A DNA stretch of 64,000 bases from Actinomadura craniellae (GTDB lineage Bacteria; Actinomycetota; Actinomycetes; Streptosporangiales; Streptosporangiaceae). Of the stretch, positions 15,996 through 23,942 are shown piece by piece. The stretch covers positions 1 to 64,000 of the forward strand of contig NZ_QLYX01000009.1 of the NCBI RefSeq assembly GCF_003289645.1. The letters are read 5' to 3'. The notes beneath the pieces were generated by a model, which saw only the letters and a list, made by a program, of their open reading frames with translations, was not told where the DNA came from and ran no database searches. The position numbers and the translations under genes are program-made. Numbering within the stretch: the first letter of the stretch is position 1; each line of letters opens with the position of its first letter.

Positions 15996-16362
15996 GGCTT
16001 TCAGCCTCCATAGTGCGGGGTCCGCTCTCCCGGTGCGCGGCGCTGCGGCGATACTGCGAGGCGGCGTAGATCAGCGGCAGGGCGCTGGTGCGCCTGCCGA
16101 TCGCTTCGCACGGCCGCGCGCTCGCGCGGGAGGGACCAGCCGTCAATCATTCCTTCGTGACCGCTGAGGGTGAACGCGGCGACTCGGTGTAGCTGCGCGC
16201 AGTCACATTCCGCGACACAGTGTACCGGGCTTTACGCCAGCGCACCAATAGCAGATCAATGGTTGGAACGTCCGCTGCTCTCCCGCTATTTCCGAACTCT
16301 GGGCGCCAAGCTATTTCCCCTACCCGAAGAGGTTGCGCAGTACCCGGATCTTCCGGTCCCAT
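15996..16362. other. Long intergenic region between helicase and kinase cluster
   Basis: About 370 bases without a convincing gene. It holds the helicase leader on the minus strand and the presumed promoter of the plus-strand kinase cluster, and is AT-richer from 16200 on. Short open frames exist here but show no homology, ribosome site or codon bias. In-frame TTG at 16333 is an alternative kinase start. Confidence 0.5.
16219..16248 (-). promoter_or_regulatory. Candidate sigma-70-type promoter for the helicase
   Basis: On the minus strand, TTGGTG (16248-16243) and TACACT (16224-16219) are separated by 18 bases. This gives a leader of roughly 210 bases before the CTG start. Pattern match only. 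Confidence 0.3.
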
Positions 16363-18138
16363 ATGGGCTCAATGGAGCAGAAGCCGCGTACGGGAACCTG
16401 GCGGGTCCCCGGTCTGCCCGGTTTCACCGAGCTGACCGAGCTGGGCACGGGAACGCAGGGCCGGGTGGTGCTGGCCCGCCAGCAGCACTCCGGCGAGCTT
16501 GTGGCGATCAAGTACCTGGCCGCCCGCTATCTCGCCGACGAGCGCTTCCTGGCCCGGTTCCGCGCCGAGGCCGGCCGGCTGCGGCGGCTGCGCAGCCCGT
16601 ACGTCACCCGGCTGCACGGCTACGTCGAGTTCTCGCACGGCGCGGCCGTCGTGATGGAGGCGGTGAAGGGCGTCACCCTGCGCGCGGTGCTCGACGTGCA
16701 CGACCGGCTGGACCCGGTGGCCTCGCTGGCGGTACTGAAACACTCACTGCTGGGGCTGGCCGCCGTGCACGGGGTCGGGGTCGCCCACCGCGACCACCGG
16801 CCCGCCGACGTGCTGGTCCCCGAGTACGGGCCCGCCCGGCTGGTCGACGTCGCCCTCGGGGCCGAGCCGGGCGAACCGGCGTACCCGGCGCCCGAGGGGC
16901 GGCCCGGCCCCGCGGCGGACGTGTACGCCGCGACCCGCGTGTTCATGGAGTGCGCGACCGGCGACCCGGACGCCGACCCGGCGGAACTGCCACGCCTGGT
17001 CCGGTCGCTGATCCGGGCCGGCCTGGCCGAGGACCCCGAGGACCGCCCGGACTCCGCCGCGTTCGCCGCCGAACTCGACGAGGTCGCCACGTCGACGTAC
17101 GGCTCGGGCTGGGAGGCACGCGGCCGGGAGCGGCTGGCGACCGCCGCCGCCGCGCTCCCCGCCACCCCTTTCCACACCGCGCCCCGGCGCCCGCCCGTCC
17201 CGCCGCCCGCTCCGCCTGCGCAGGAGCCGGCGCCCCCCGAGCCGCCGGCGCCCGAACCCCCGCCGTCGACGCGGGAACTCGTGCCGGTCGAGGAGCCGGG
17301 GCGCCAGGCCGAACCGGGCGGCCTGCGCGGCCTGTTCGCCCGGCCCGGGGCGAAGGTCGTGCTGGCGGTGGCGGGCGGTGCGGTGCTCGCGAGCGCGGGC
17401 GGCGCGGGGGTGTACGCGGTCACCCACGAGCATCCCCGGCCGCCGGCGTTCACGCTCGCGGTCGCCCCCTCACCGGTCGCGACGCGCGTCGCCAGCCCGC
17501 CGTTCGAGGTGCGGGCGTCCCAGGTGGTCACGATCTCGGGCCACGTCGACCCGGCGGCGCAACGGCGGATCAACGCCGCGCTGCGCGAGCCGCTGGACGC
17601 GGAGGTGGCCCGGTTGCGCACGTTGCTGAACATCGACCGCCGGCTCCGGACCCCCGCCGGGCCCGAGTGCGCCCAGCAGAACACGATCGCGACCGCGGTG
17701 AAGATCGGCCTGACCGGTCCGGGCCTGATCTCGGCGCGCTACCGGCTCGCGCTGACCACGGTCGGCGACTGCGAGGGCGGTCTCGACTGGCTGCTTCCGG
17801 TCACGGTGGACGTGCGCACCGGCCGGCCGCTGGGTCTGGACGACATCTTCCAGCCCGCGGTGCTGACCCCGGCCGGACTGCGCTCCTTCGTCGGGCGGGT
17901 GCGCTTCCCGCCGGAGGGCGAGTGCGGGATCCGGCCCGCCGAGGTCACCCGCGCCGACTTCGAGCCGAACCAGGACGGCCGCAGCAGGATCGGGGTGATG
18001 TTCGCCCTCCGGCACCTGGAGGTGTCGGTGAGCTATGCCTCCTACCGTTGCCGGGACCAGGTGGTCCACCTGCCGTACAGCGAGGTGCGGGACCTGGTGC
18101 GGCCCGAGGTGCTGGCGCTCGCGCTGGTCCGACCCTGA
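16363..18138 (+). CDS. Membrane Ser/Thr kinase 1, degenerate catalytic loop (likely pseudokinase)
   Basis: 591 residues from ATG 16363; 16333 (TTG) and 16372 (ATG) are alternatives and no start has a clear ribosome site. The Gly loop LGTGTQGRVVLA and Lys in VAIKYL (K50) are kept. The catalytic loop reads HRDHRPADVLV, where kinases 2-4 have HRDYKPANVVV, so the loop Lys is Arg and the metal-binding Asn is Asp. The DFG element reads VDVALG instead of IDFGVA. Pro-rich linker 270-315, one membrane helix 331-353, then an extracellular DUF3298-like domain with TISGHVDPAAQRRINAALRE. It is the first of four tandem paralogues and may act as a scaffold or regulator of the others (inference). Confidence 0.85.
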   Translation: MGSMEQKPRTGTWRVPGLPGFTELTELGTGTQGRVVLARQQHSGELVAIKYLAARYLADERFLARFRAEAGRLRRLRSPYVTRLHGYVEFSHGAAVVMEAVKGVTLRAVLDVHDRLDPVASLAVLKHSLLGLAAVHGVGVAHRDHRPADVLVPEYGPARLVDVALGAEPGEPAYPAPEGRPGPAADVYAATRVFMECATGDPDADPAELPRLVRSLIRAGLAEDPEDRPDSAAFAAELDEVATSTYGSGWEARGRERLATAAAALPATPFHTAPRRPPVPPPAPPAQEPAPPEPPAPEPPPSTRELVPVEEPGRQAEPGGLRGLFARPGAKVVLAVAGGAVLASAGGAGVYAVTHEHPRPPAFTLAVAPSPVATRVASPPFEVRASQVVTISGHVDPAAQRRINAALREPLDAEVARLRTLLNIDRRLRTPAGPECAQQNTIATAVKIGLTGPGLISARYRLALTTVGDCEGGLDWLLPVTVDVRTGRPLGLDDIFQPAVLTPAGLRSFVGRVRFPPEGECGIRPAEVTRADFEPNQDGRSRIGVMFALRHLEVSVSYASYRCRDQVVHLPYSEVRDLVRPEVLALALVRP

Positions 18139-18207
18139 CCACGCTACGCGACATATTCCGCATTCTCCGCTATTTCTAGATCTTGCAGCGGCGCGAAGGA
18201 GACGGGG

Positions 18208-20043
18208 ATGGCCGGATGGAGCGTTTCCGGGTTCAGCGAGATCCGGGAACTGGGCGCGGGCGCGCAGGGCCGGGTGGTGCTGGCCCGCCGGGACGAGACC
18301 GGCACACCCGTGGCGATCAAGTACCTGGACGGCGCGACCGGGGACGAGCAGACGGTGGAGCGACTGCGCGCGGAGGCCGTCCTGCTCGGCAGGGTGACCG
18401 ACCCGCACGTGGTGCGGCTCTACGAGTTCGTCGCGGGCGAGCGCGGCGCGGCGATCGTGATGGAGGCGGTGGACGGGGTCTCGTTGAAGGAGATCCTGGG
18501 GCGGCATGGGGCGCTGGGGCCGGAGGCGGCGCTGGCGGTGCTGAAGGGGTCGCTGCTGGGTCTGGCGGCTGCGCACGCGGTGGGGGTGGTGCACCGGGAC
18601 TACAAGCCGGCGAACGTGGTCGTCCAGGCAGACGGGCTGAGCAAGCTCATCGACTTCGGGGTGGCCGCGCCGTCGGGTGTCGGCTCCCGCTCGGGCACCC
18701 CGGCCTACATGGCGCCGGAGCAGTGGCGCGGGGAACCCGCCGGGCCGGCCGCGGACGTGTACGCGGCGACGTGCGTGTTCTTCGAGTGCGCCACCGGCCG
18801 CAGGCCCTACGAGGCCGCCGACCAGGTGGCGCTGATGGGTCGGCACCTCACCGCGCCGCCACCGGTGGAGGGCATGCCGGACCCGCTGCGCCGGCTGCTG
18901 GAGCACGGCCTGGCCAAGGACCCGGCGGATCGCCCGCCCGGCGCCCGCGAGTTCGTCGTCGAACTGGAGACGGCGGCCGCCGCGGTGTACGGGCCGGACT
19001 GGGAGGGCCGCGGGGTCCGCGGGCTGGCGATGGCCGCGGCCGCCCTCGCCGCCCTCTTCCCGCTCGCCGCGCTTCTCGCCCCCGGCACGGCTCTGGCCGC
19101 CGGCGGCGGCGCGGCGGTGTCCGCGGGCGGCGCGGCGTCGGCGGGCGGGGCGGCCTCCGCCGGCGGTGCGGGTGCGGCGGGCGCGGCGGGTGGTGCGGGC
19201 GCGGGTGCGGCGGGCGGTGCGGGCGCGGCGGTGGGCGGCAAGGTCGCGCTGGCCGTCGCGGGCGTCACGGCGGTCGCCGCGGTGGGCACCGGGGCCGTCG
19301 TGTTCGCCCAGCAGGAGGACGCGGCGCCCCCGGTCCGGCCCGTCGCGGTCGCCGTCTCCACCCAGAACCAGCGGTACACCGACGTGCCGCTGGAGATCCG
19401 CAACGCACAGTACGTCCAGATCTCCGGCCATCGCGATCCGGCCGTCCAGCGGCGGATCAACACCGCGCTGCGGGCGCCCCTGGACTGGACCGCCCGGCAG
19501 TTGCACTCCGGGACCGCCCAGGTCGGCGCGGCCTGCACCACCACCGCCTTCCTCACCACGACCGCCCGGCTCGGGCTGCGCGGGCCGAGGTTCGTCTCGG
19601 CCGCCTACCGGACGCGCAACGGGTACTGCGCGCCCGCCGACGGCGAGTACCCCTCCTGGGCGGTCACGGTCGACCTGGACACGGGTCGGGCACTCACCGC
19701 GGACGACGTGTTCCGGCCGGAAGCCCTCACCCCCGCCGGGCTGCGCACCCTGTGGAGCCGGCTGAAGAGCGACTTCCCGGACATGTGGGCGGCCGGCGTG
19801 TGCAGTGGCGGAGAGGACCCGGAGCGGGCGGACTTCCTCCCCCGCCCGATCGAGGACGTGGAGTGGCCGCCGACCGCCACGCCGTTCCTGGCCCCGGACC
19901 GCTTCGAGGTCAGCTGGTCGCCCGGCGGCAGCGAGTGCCCCTACGACCGGCTGACCGCCTCCTACGCCCAGGTGCGCGACCTGCTCAAGCCCGAGATCCT
20001 CGCGGCGTTGCCCACCGGCTCGCCGGCCCCTACCCGCAGCTGA
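18208..20043 (+). CDS. Membrane Ser/Thr protein kinase 2 with DUF3298-like domain
   Basis: 611 residues. Kinase core complete: LGAGAQGRVVLA, VAIKYL (K38), HRDYKPANVV (129-138), IDFGVAA (148-154), PAYMAPEQW. Beyond the kinase are a hydrophobic stretch 272-298, a Gly/Ala-only segment about 299-343, and a second hydrophobic stretch 345-367. The C-terminal domain (VQISGHRDPAVQRRINTALR, VTVDLDTGRALTADDVF) resembles DUF3298/DUF4163, the fold of the anti-sigma factor RsiV ectodomain. ATG 18208 has GAAGGAG upstream. Residues 81-151 are encoded by DNA identical to kinase 3. Probable envelope-signal receptor; ligand unknown. Confidence 0.9.
   Translation: MAGWSVSGFSEIRELGAGAQGRVVLARRDETGTPVAIKYLDGATGDEQTVERLRAEAVLLGRVTDPHVVRLYEFVAGERGAAIVMEAVDGVSLKEILGRHGALGPEAALAVLKGSLLGLAAAHAVGVVHRDYKPANVVVQADGLSKLIDFGVAAPSGVGSRSGTPAYMAPEQWRGEPAGPAADVYAATCVFFECATGRRPYEAADQVALMGRHLTAPPPVEGMPDPLRRLLEHGLAKDPADRPPGAREFVVELETAAAAVYGPDWEGRGVRGLAMAAAALAALFPLAALLAPGTALAAGGGAAVSAGGAASAGGAASAGGAGAAGAAGGAGAGAAGGAGAAVGGKVALAVAGVTAVAAVGTGAVVFAQQEDAAPPVRPVAVAVSTQNQRYTDVPLEIRNAQYVQISGHRDPAVQRRINTALRAPLDWTARQLHSGTAQVGAACTTTAFLTTTARLGLRGPRFVSAAYRTRNGYCAPADGEYPSWAVTVDLDTGRALTADDVFRPEALTPAGLRTLWSRLKSDFPDMWAAGVCSGGEDPERADFLPRPIEDVEWPPTATPFLAPDRFEVSWSPGGSECPYDRLTASYAQVRDLLKPEILAALPTGSPAPTRS
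18451..18660 (+). repeat. 210-bp tract identical to 20288-20497
   Basis: Every base of this stretch (kinase subdomains V to VII, from AIVMEAVDG to LIDFG) recurs at 20288-20497 in the next kinase gene, while flanking sequence differs at many positions. It also contains synonymous choices unusual for this genome (for example TTG, GGGGCGGCATGGGGCG). This indicates recent gene conversion between the two paralogues. The tract in kinase 4 is related but not identical. Confidence 0.95.
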
Positions 20044-20059
20044 ACCGAAGGAGCGCCGA

Positions 20060-21766
20060 TTGAACGACACCTGGCGAGTGTCCGGCTTCACCGAGGTGCG
20101 GCCGCTGGGCGCGGGCGCGCAGGGCCGGGTGGTGCTGGCCCGGCACGAGACGGCGGGCACCCCGGTGGCGATCAAGTATCTGCCGCCGGGCGGACCCGGG
20201 GCGCCACAGGAGGCGCTGATGCTCGCGTCGGTGGACGACCCGCACGTGGCCCGGCTGTACCAACTGGTGGAGAGCCCGCACGGCATGGCGATCGTGATGG
20301 AGGCGGTGGACGGGGTCTCGTTGAAGGAGATCCTGGGGCGGCATGGGGCGCTGGGGCCGGAGGCGGCGCTGGCGGTGCTGAAGGGGTCGCTGCTGGGTCT
20401 GGCGGCTGCGCACGCGGTGGGGGTGGTGCACCGGGACTACAAGCCGGCGAACGTGGTCGTCCAGGCAGACGGGCTGAGCAAGCTCATCGACTTCGGGATC
20501 GCGGCCCCGGCCGGCCGGGGCTCGGCCGCGGGCACCCCCCGCTACATGGCGCCGGAGCAGTGGCGCGGGGAGCCGGCCGGGCCGGCGACCGACGTGTACG
20601 CGGCGACGTGCGTGTTCTTCGAGTGCGCCACCGGGGGCCCGCCGTACCCCGAGACGGAGCGGGCGCCGCTGATGGCCCAGCACCTCACCGCGCCGCCACC
20701 GGTGGAGCGGGTACCGGAGCCACTGCGCCCGCTGCTGGCGCACGGTCTGGCCAAGCGGGCGGCGGACCGGCCGGCGGGAGCCGCCGAGTTCGTCGTGGAG
20801 TTGGAGGCGACGGCGGCGGCCGCGTACGGGCCGGACTGGGAGGCCCGGGGCGTGCGCGCGCTGGCCGGCGCGGCGGTGGCCCTGGCCATGCTGTTCCCGC
20901 TGGGCGCGCTGGCGGCGCCCGGTACGGCGGTCGCGGCCGGCGGGGGCGTGGCGGGCGCGGCGGGCGGGGGCGCGCTGGGCGCGGCCGCCACCAAGGTGAC
21001 GCTCGCCGTGGCGGCGACCGCGGTGGTGACCGCGGGCGGGGCCGGGGTGTACGCGGTGCAGCAGGGGGAACCGGAACCCGCCCCCTGGCGCCCGGTCTCC
21101 CTGTCGATCGGCACCGCGAGCCGTCCCGGCGAGGAGTTCCAGTTCGTCACCGTCGGCGGTCATCGCGACCCGGCGGTGCAGCGGCGGATCAACGCGGTCC
21201 TGCGCGCCCCGGCGGACCGGCTGACGCGCTCCTTCCGCACCGGGGCGGCCTTTCCGGTGGGCACCACGGCGACCGTGACCATGCACGGCTCCGAACTGCT
21301 GTCGGTCCGCTACGACGTGTCCCCCCGCCCGGAGCCCGGCATGGAGGGGAACTGGGTGAAGAACTTCTACGCCGTCCGGACGGTGGTGGTCGACCTCGTC
21401 ACCGGCCGGGCACTGGGCCCGCGCGAGCTGTTCCGGCCCGCCGTGCTGACCGACGCCGGCGCCGGGGCGCTCCTCGACCGGCTGCGGAGGCTGAGCGCCA
21501 ACGGCTGCCTCAGCGAGACCGGTGGCCTGCAGGCCCGGCTCACGCCACGGGACCTCACCCGCGAGGACGCGCCCGTCCAGGTGATGCTTGCTCCCGGGCA
21601 CATGGACTTCTTCGTCGATATCAGGACACTGGGCGGGGACGTCTCCGAGGCCTGCCGCAGCGAGACGATCGAGATGCCCTACGCCCGGCTGGCGGATCTG
21701 GTGATCCCCCGCCTGGCCGAGCAGGCGGCCGGAGCGCGCCCCGTGCCCACTCCGGTGCCGTCGTGA
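20060..21766 (+). CDS. Membrane Ser/Thr protein kinase 3 with DUF3298-like domain (TTG start)
   Basis: 568 residues. Same plan as kinase 2: LGAGAQGRVVLA, VAIKYLP, HRDYKPANVV, IDFGIAA, YMAPEQW, a hydrophobic segment near 275-300, a Gly/Ala stretch, a second hydrophobic segment near 315-335 and a DUF3298-like C-terminus (VTVGGHRDPAVQRRINAVLR, VVVDLVTGRALGPRELF). Start TTG 20060, with AAGGAG upstream. The matching site in kinase 4 reads CCGATGAACGAC and here CCGATTGAACGAC, so one inserted T replaced ATG with TTG. It follows kinase 2 by 16 bases and is presumably co-transcribed. Confidence 0.9.
   Translation: MNDTWRVSGFTEVRPLGAGAQGRVVLARHETAGTPVAIKYLPPGGPGAPQEALMLASVDDPHVARLYQLVESPHGMAIVMEAVDGVSLKEILGRHGALGPEAALAVLKGSLLGLAAAHAVGVVHRDYKPANVVVQADGLSKLIDFGIAAPAGRGSAAGTPRYMAPEQWRGEPAGPATDVYAATCVFFECATGGPPYPETERAPLMAQHLTAPPPVERVPEPLRPLLAHGLAKRAADRPAGAAEFVVELEATAAAAYGPDWEARGVRALAGAAVALAMLFPLGALAAPGTAVAAGGGVAGAAGGGALGAAATKVTLAVAATAVVTAGGAGVYAVQQGEPEPAPWRPVSLSIGTASRPGEEFQFVTVGGHRDPAVQRRINAVLRAPADRLTRSFRTGAAFPVGTTATVTMHGSELLSVRYDVSPRPEPGMEGNWVKNFYAVRTVVVDLVTGRALGPRELFRPAVLTDAGAGALLDRLRRLSANGCLSETGGLQARLTPRDLTREDAPVQVMLAPGHMDFFVDIRTLGGDVSEACRSETIEMPYARLADLVIPRLAEQAAGARPVPTPVPS
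20288..20497 (+). repeat. 210-bp tract identical to 18451-18660
   Basis: Second copy of the converted segment in kinase 3. A separate 86-base tract at 20542-20627 (from CTACATGGCGCCGGAGCAGT through the GTGTTCTTCGAGTGCG end) is identical to 22343-22428 of kinase 4. Kinase 3 therefore has exchanged sequence with both neighbours. Confidence 0.95.
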
Positions 21767-21791
21767 CGGGGTGCCCGGGCCTGGCCCGGGC

Positions 21792-21828
21792 GCGCGACCT
21801 GCTCGAGCCCGAGACCCTCGCCGCGTTG
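21792..21828 (+). pseudogene. Remnant of a kinase C-terminus between kinases 3 and 4
   Basis: 37 bases match the end of kinase 2 (19974-20010) at 34 positions and encode ARDLLEPETLAAL versus VRDLLKPEILAAL. The remnant lies after the kinase 3 stop, is in no gene, and is followed by the same ACCGAAGGAG ribosome site as in front of kinase 3. It marks the breakpoint of a tandem duplication or of a deletion that fused gene ends. Confidence 0.75.
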
Positions 21829-21848
21829 ACCGAACCGAAGGAGTGCCG

Positions 21849-23639
21849 ATGAACGACACCTGGCGGGTGCCGGGCTTCACCGAGGTGAAGGTGCTCGGAG
21901 AGGGCGCGCAGGGCAGGGCGGTGCTGGTCCGGCAGGGAGAGAGCGGCCGGATCGCGGTGCTGAAGTACGCCCTCGCCGCCACCGAGGGGGCGCGGGAGGC
22001 GTTCCGGTCCGAGTCGGCGCTGCTCAAGAGCGTCCAGAGCCCGTACGTGGCGCGCTGGTTCGGCCACTACGAGCACGAGTCGACCGCGGCGATCCTGATG
22101 GAGGCGGTGGACGGCGCCCCGCTGCGCGACCTGCTGACCCGGCACGCGCCGTTGCAGCCCGAGGCCGCGCTGGCGGTGCTGAAGGGGTCGCTGCTCGGCC
22201 TGGCGGCGGCGCACGCGGCCGGGGTGGTGCACCGCGACTACAAGCCGGCGAACGTGGTCGTCCAGGCCGACGGGCTGAGCAAACTGATCGACTTCGGGGT
22301 GGCGGCGCTGGCGGGAAGGGCGGCGCGTTCGGGCACCCCGGCCTACATGGCGCCGGAGCAGTGGCGCGGGGAGCCGGCCGGGCCGGCGACCGACGTGTAC
22401 GCGGCGACGTGCGTGTTCTTCGAGTGCGTCACCGGCCGCAAGCCCTACGAGGCCGCCGACCAGGTGGCGCTGATGGCCCGGCACATCACCGCCCCGCCGC
22501 CGGTGGAAGGGGTGCCGGAACCGCTGCGCCCGCTGCTGGCCCGCGGCCTGGCCAAGCATCCGGCGGACCGCCCGGACGGGGCGCGGACGTTCGTGACCGA
22601 TCTGGAGGCGGCGGCCACCGCCGCCTACGGCGTCGACTGGGAGCGGCGCGGCGTCCGGGCGCTGGCCGCGGCCGCGGTGGCGCTGGCCGCGGTCTTCCCG
22701 CTGGCCGCCCTGGCCGCTCCGGCGGGCGGTGCCGTGGCCGCCGGCTCCGGGACGGCGGGAGCGGCGGGAGCGGCGTCCGGGACGGCGGGGGCGGCGTCCG
22801 GGGGCGGCGTCCTGGCGACCGCCGGCGGCAAGGTCGCCCTCGGGATCGCGGCGGCCTCCGTGGTCGGGGCCACCGCGACCGGGGCCGTCATCGTCTCCGG
22901 ATCCGGAGACGAGGCGCCGCCGCCCGCGCAGTTCGTCAGCGCGTCCGAGCCACTGCTGAACACGGCGTACCCGGTTTCCGGCGGCCGGCCCGACTTCACC
23001 ATCGAGGGCGTCAGGTACCTGCAGGTCACGTTGCGGGACAAGGCCCTCCAGGGGCGGGTCAACACGGCGCTGCGGGCGCCCCTGGACCGGGTGATCGCAT
23101 CCTCCCGGACGACCCTGCAGCAGCAGACGGACTACGGCAGGCCGAGCCCGGGGTGCCGGGGCGCGCATCTGCGGGGCACGATGGTGCGCGGCGTCTCGGG
23201 GCCCCGGTTGGTCTCGGTGCGGTACGACCTGCAGCTCGGCCTGATCTGCGCGAGCGAGTACTTCGGCGCCGCGCCGGTGGTGACGGTCGACCCGGAGACC
23301 GGCAAGGTGATCACCTCTGCCGACATGTTCACTCCCGCCGGCCTGGGCGGGCTCTCCGGGCGGCTGCCCGCGCGGCGCCCCAGCCAGGATCTGTGCAACA
23401 TGCTCCCCGCCACGATCACTCCGGCCCACCTGCGCCCCGCGGGCGGTGCCGTACTTCCCGAGGTGGTGATCATGCCGGCGGCCGACGGCCTGGAGGTGGG
23501 GCCGGGCACCGGTTTCCCCTGCGAGGGTCACCTCGTCAAGGTGCCGTACAGCAGGATCCGCGACCTGCTGGCGCCCGGCTTCCTGGCCCTGCTGCCCGCC
23601 GCCCCGACCCCCGGGCGCCCGACCCCCGGGCGCTCGTGA
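21849..23639 (+). CDS. Membrane Ser/Thr protein kinase 4 with DUF3298-like domain
   Basis: 596 residues from ATG 21849 (GAAGGAG eight bases upstream). Kinase motifs: LGEGAQGRAVLV, IAVLKYAL (Lys), HRDYKPANVV, IDFGVAA, PAYMAPEQW. A hydrophobic segment near 276-300, a Gly/Ala linker (AGAAGAASGTAGAASGGG), a second hydrophobic segment and a more divergent C-terminal domain (GVRYLQVTLRDKALQGRVNT, VTVDPETGKVITSADMF). The ectodomain differs most from its siblings, so it may sense a different ligand. Last gene of the array. Confidence 0.9.
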   Translation: MNDTWRVPGFTEVKVLGEGAQGRAVLVRQGESGRIAVLKYALAATEGAREAFRSESALLKSVQSPYVARWFGHYEHESTAAILMEAVDGAPLRDLLTRHAPLQPEAALAVLKGSLLGLAAAHAAGVVHRDYKPANVVVQADGLSKLIDFGVAALAGRAARSGTPAYMAPEQWRGEPAGPATDVYAATCVFFECVTGRKPYEAADQVALMARHITAPPPVEGVPEPLRPLLARGLAKHPADRPDGARTFVTDLEAAATAAYGVDWERRGVRALAAAAVALAAVFPLAALAAPAGGAVAAGSGTAGAAGAASGTAGAASGGGVLATAGGKVALGIAAASVVGATATGAVIVSGSGDEAPPPAQFVSASEPLLNTAYPVSGGRPDFTIEGVRYLQVTLRDKALQGRVNTALRAPLDRVIASSRTTLQQQTDYGRPSPGCRGAHLRGTMVRGVSGPRLVSVRYDLQLGLICASEYFGAAPVVTVDPETGKVITSADMFTPAGLGGLSGRLPARRPSQDLCNMLPATITPAHLRPAGGAVLPEVVIMPAADGLEVGPGTGFPCEGHLVKVPYSRIRDLLAPGFLALLPAAPTPGRPTPGRS

Positions 23640-23746
23640 CGGGTGCCGTCCGGACGACGAGCCGGCCGGCGCCGGGAGCCCGGTCCCGGGCCTGCGTGAC
23701 GGCCGAGCGGACCTACGGATCCCCGCGCGGACGCCGTGCCGCGGGC

Positions 23747-23866
23747 ATGACACCGAACATGACGTCGGGCATGACGTCGGGCATGACGTCGGGCATGACG
23801 TCGGGCATGACGTCGGGCATGACGTCGGGCATGACGTCGGGCATGACGTCGGGCATGACGACGGCC
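23747..23866 (+). repeat. 12-bp tandem repeat (8 perfect units plus 2 imperfect)
   Basis: ATGACGTCGGGC is repeated eight times without change at 23759-23854, flanked by ATGACACCGAAC (23747) and ATGACGACGGCC (23855). Each unit contains the palindrome GACGTC. In one frame it reads (Met-Thr-Ser-Gly)n. A GTG at 23696 opens a 69-residue frame through the array to a stop at 23905, but no ribosome site or homologue supports translation. It lies just downstream of kinase 4. Confidence 0.9.
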
Positions 23867-23890
23867 CCCGCCGCGGGGAGGCGGGGGCCG
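23862..23890. terminator. Terminator hairpin after the kinase array
   Basis: Eleven-base stem CGGCCCCCGCC (23862-23872) with GGCGGGGGCCG (23880-23890) and a 7-base loop. Between convergent kinase 4 (+) and the GlsB-like gene (-). Confidence 0.7.
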
Positions 23891-23942
23891 CCGGTAAGGG
23901 CCTGACCGGCCGGGGGTGCCGGACAGGCCCGGCTCAGGGGGG

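Noticed and set aside
16147-16362. A 71-codon minus-strand frame in the helicase-kinase gap.
   Set aside because: No ribosome site, weak codon bias and no recognisable domain; it overlaps both promoters.
17470-20286. A 938-codon open frame antisense to kinases 1 to 3, and similar long antisense frames at 20030-22027 and 21621-23753.
   Set aside because: They mirror kinase codons in a high-GC genome, are dominated by Arg/Pro/Gly/His, match no family and lack ribosome sites.
23747-23866. The regular repeat looked at first like a CRISPR array.
   Set aside because: Units are 12 bases and directly adjacent with no spacers, and no cas gene is near.
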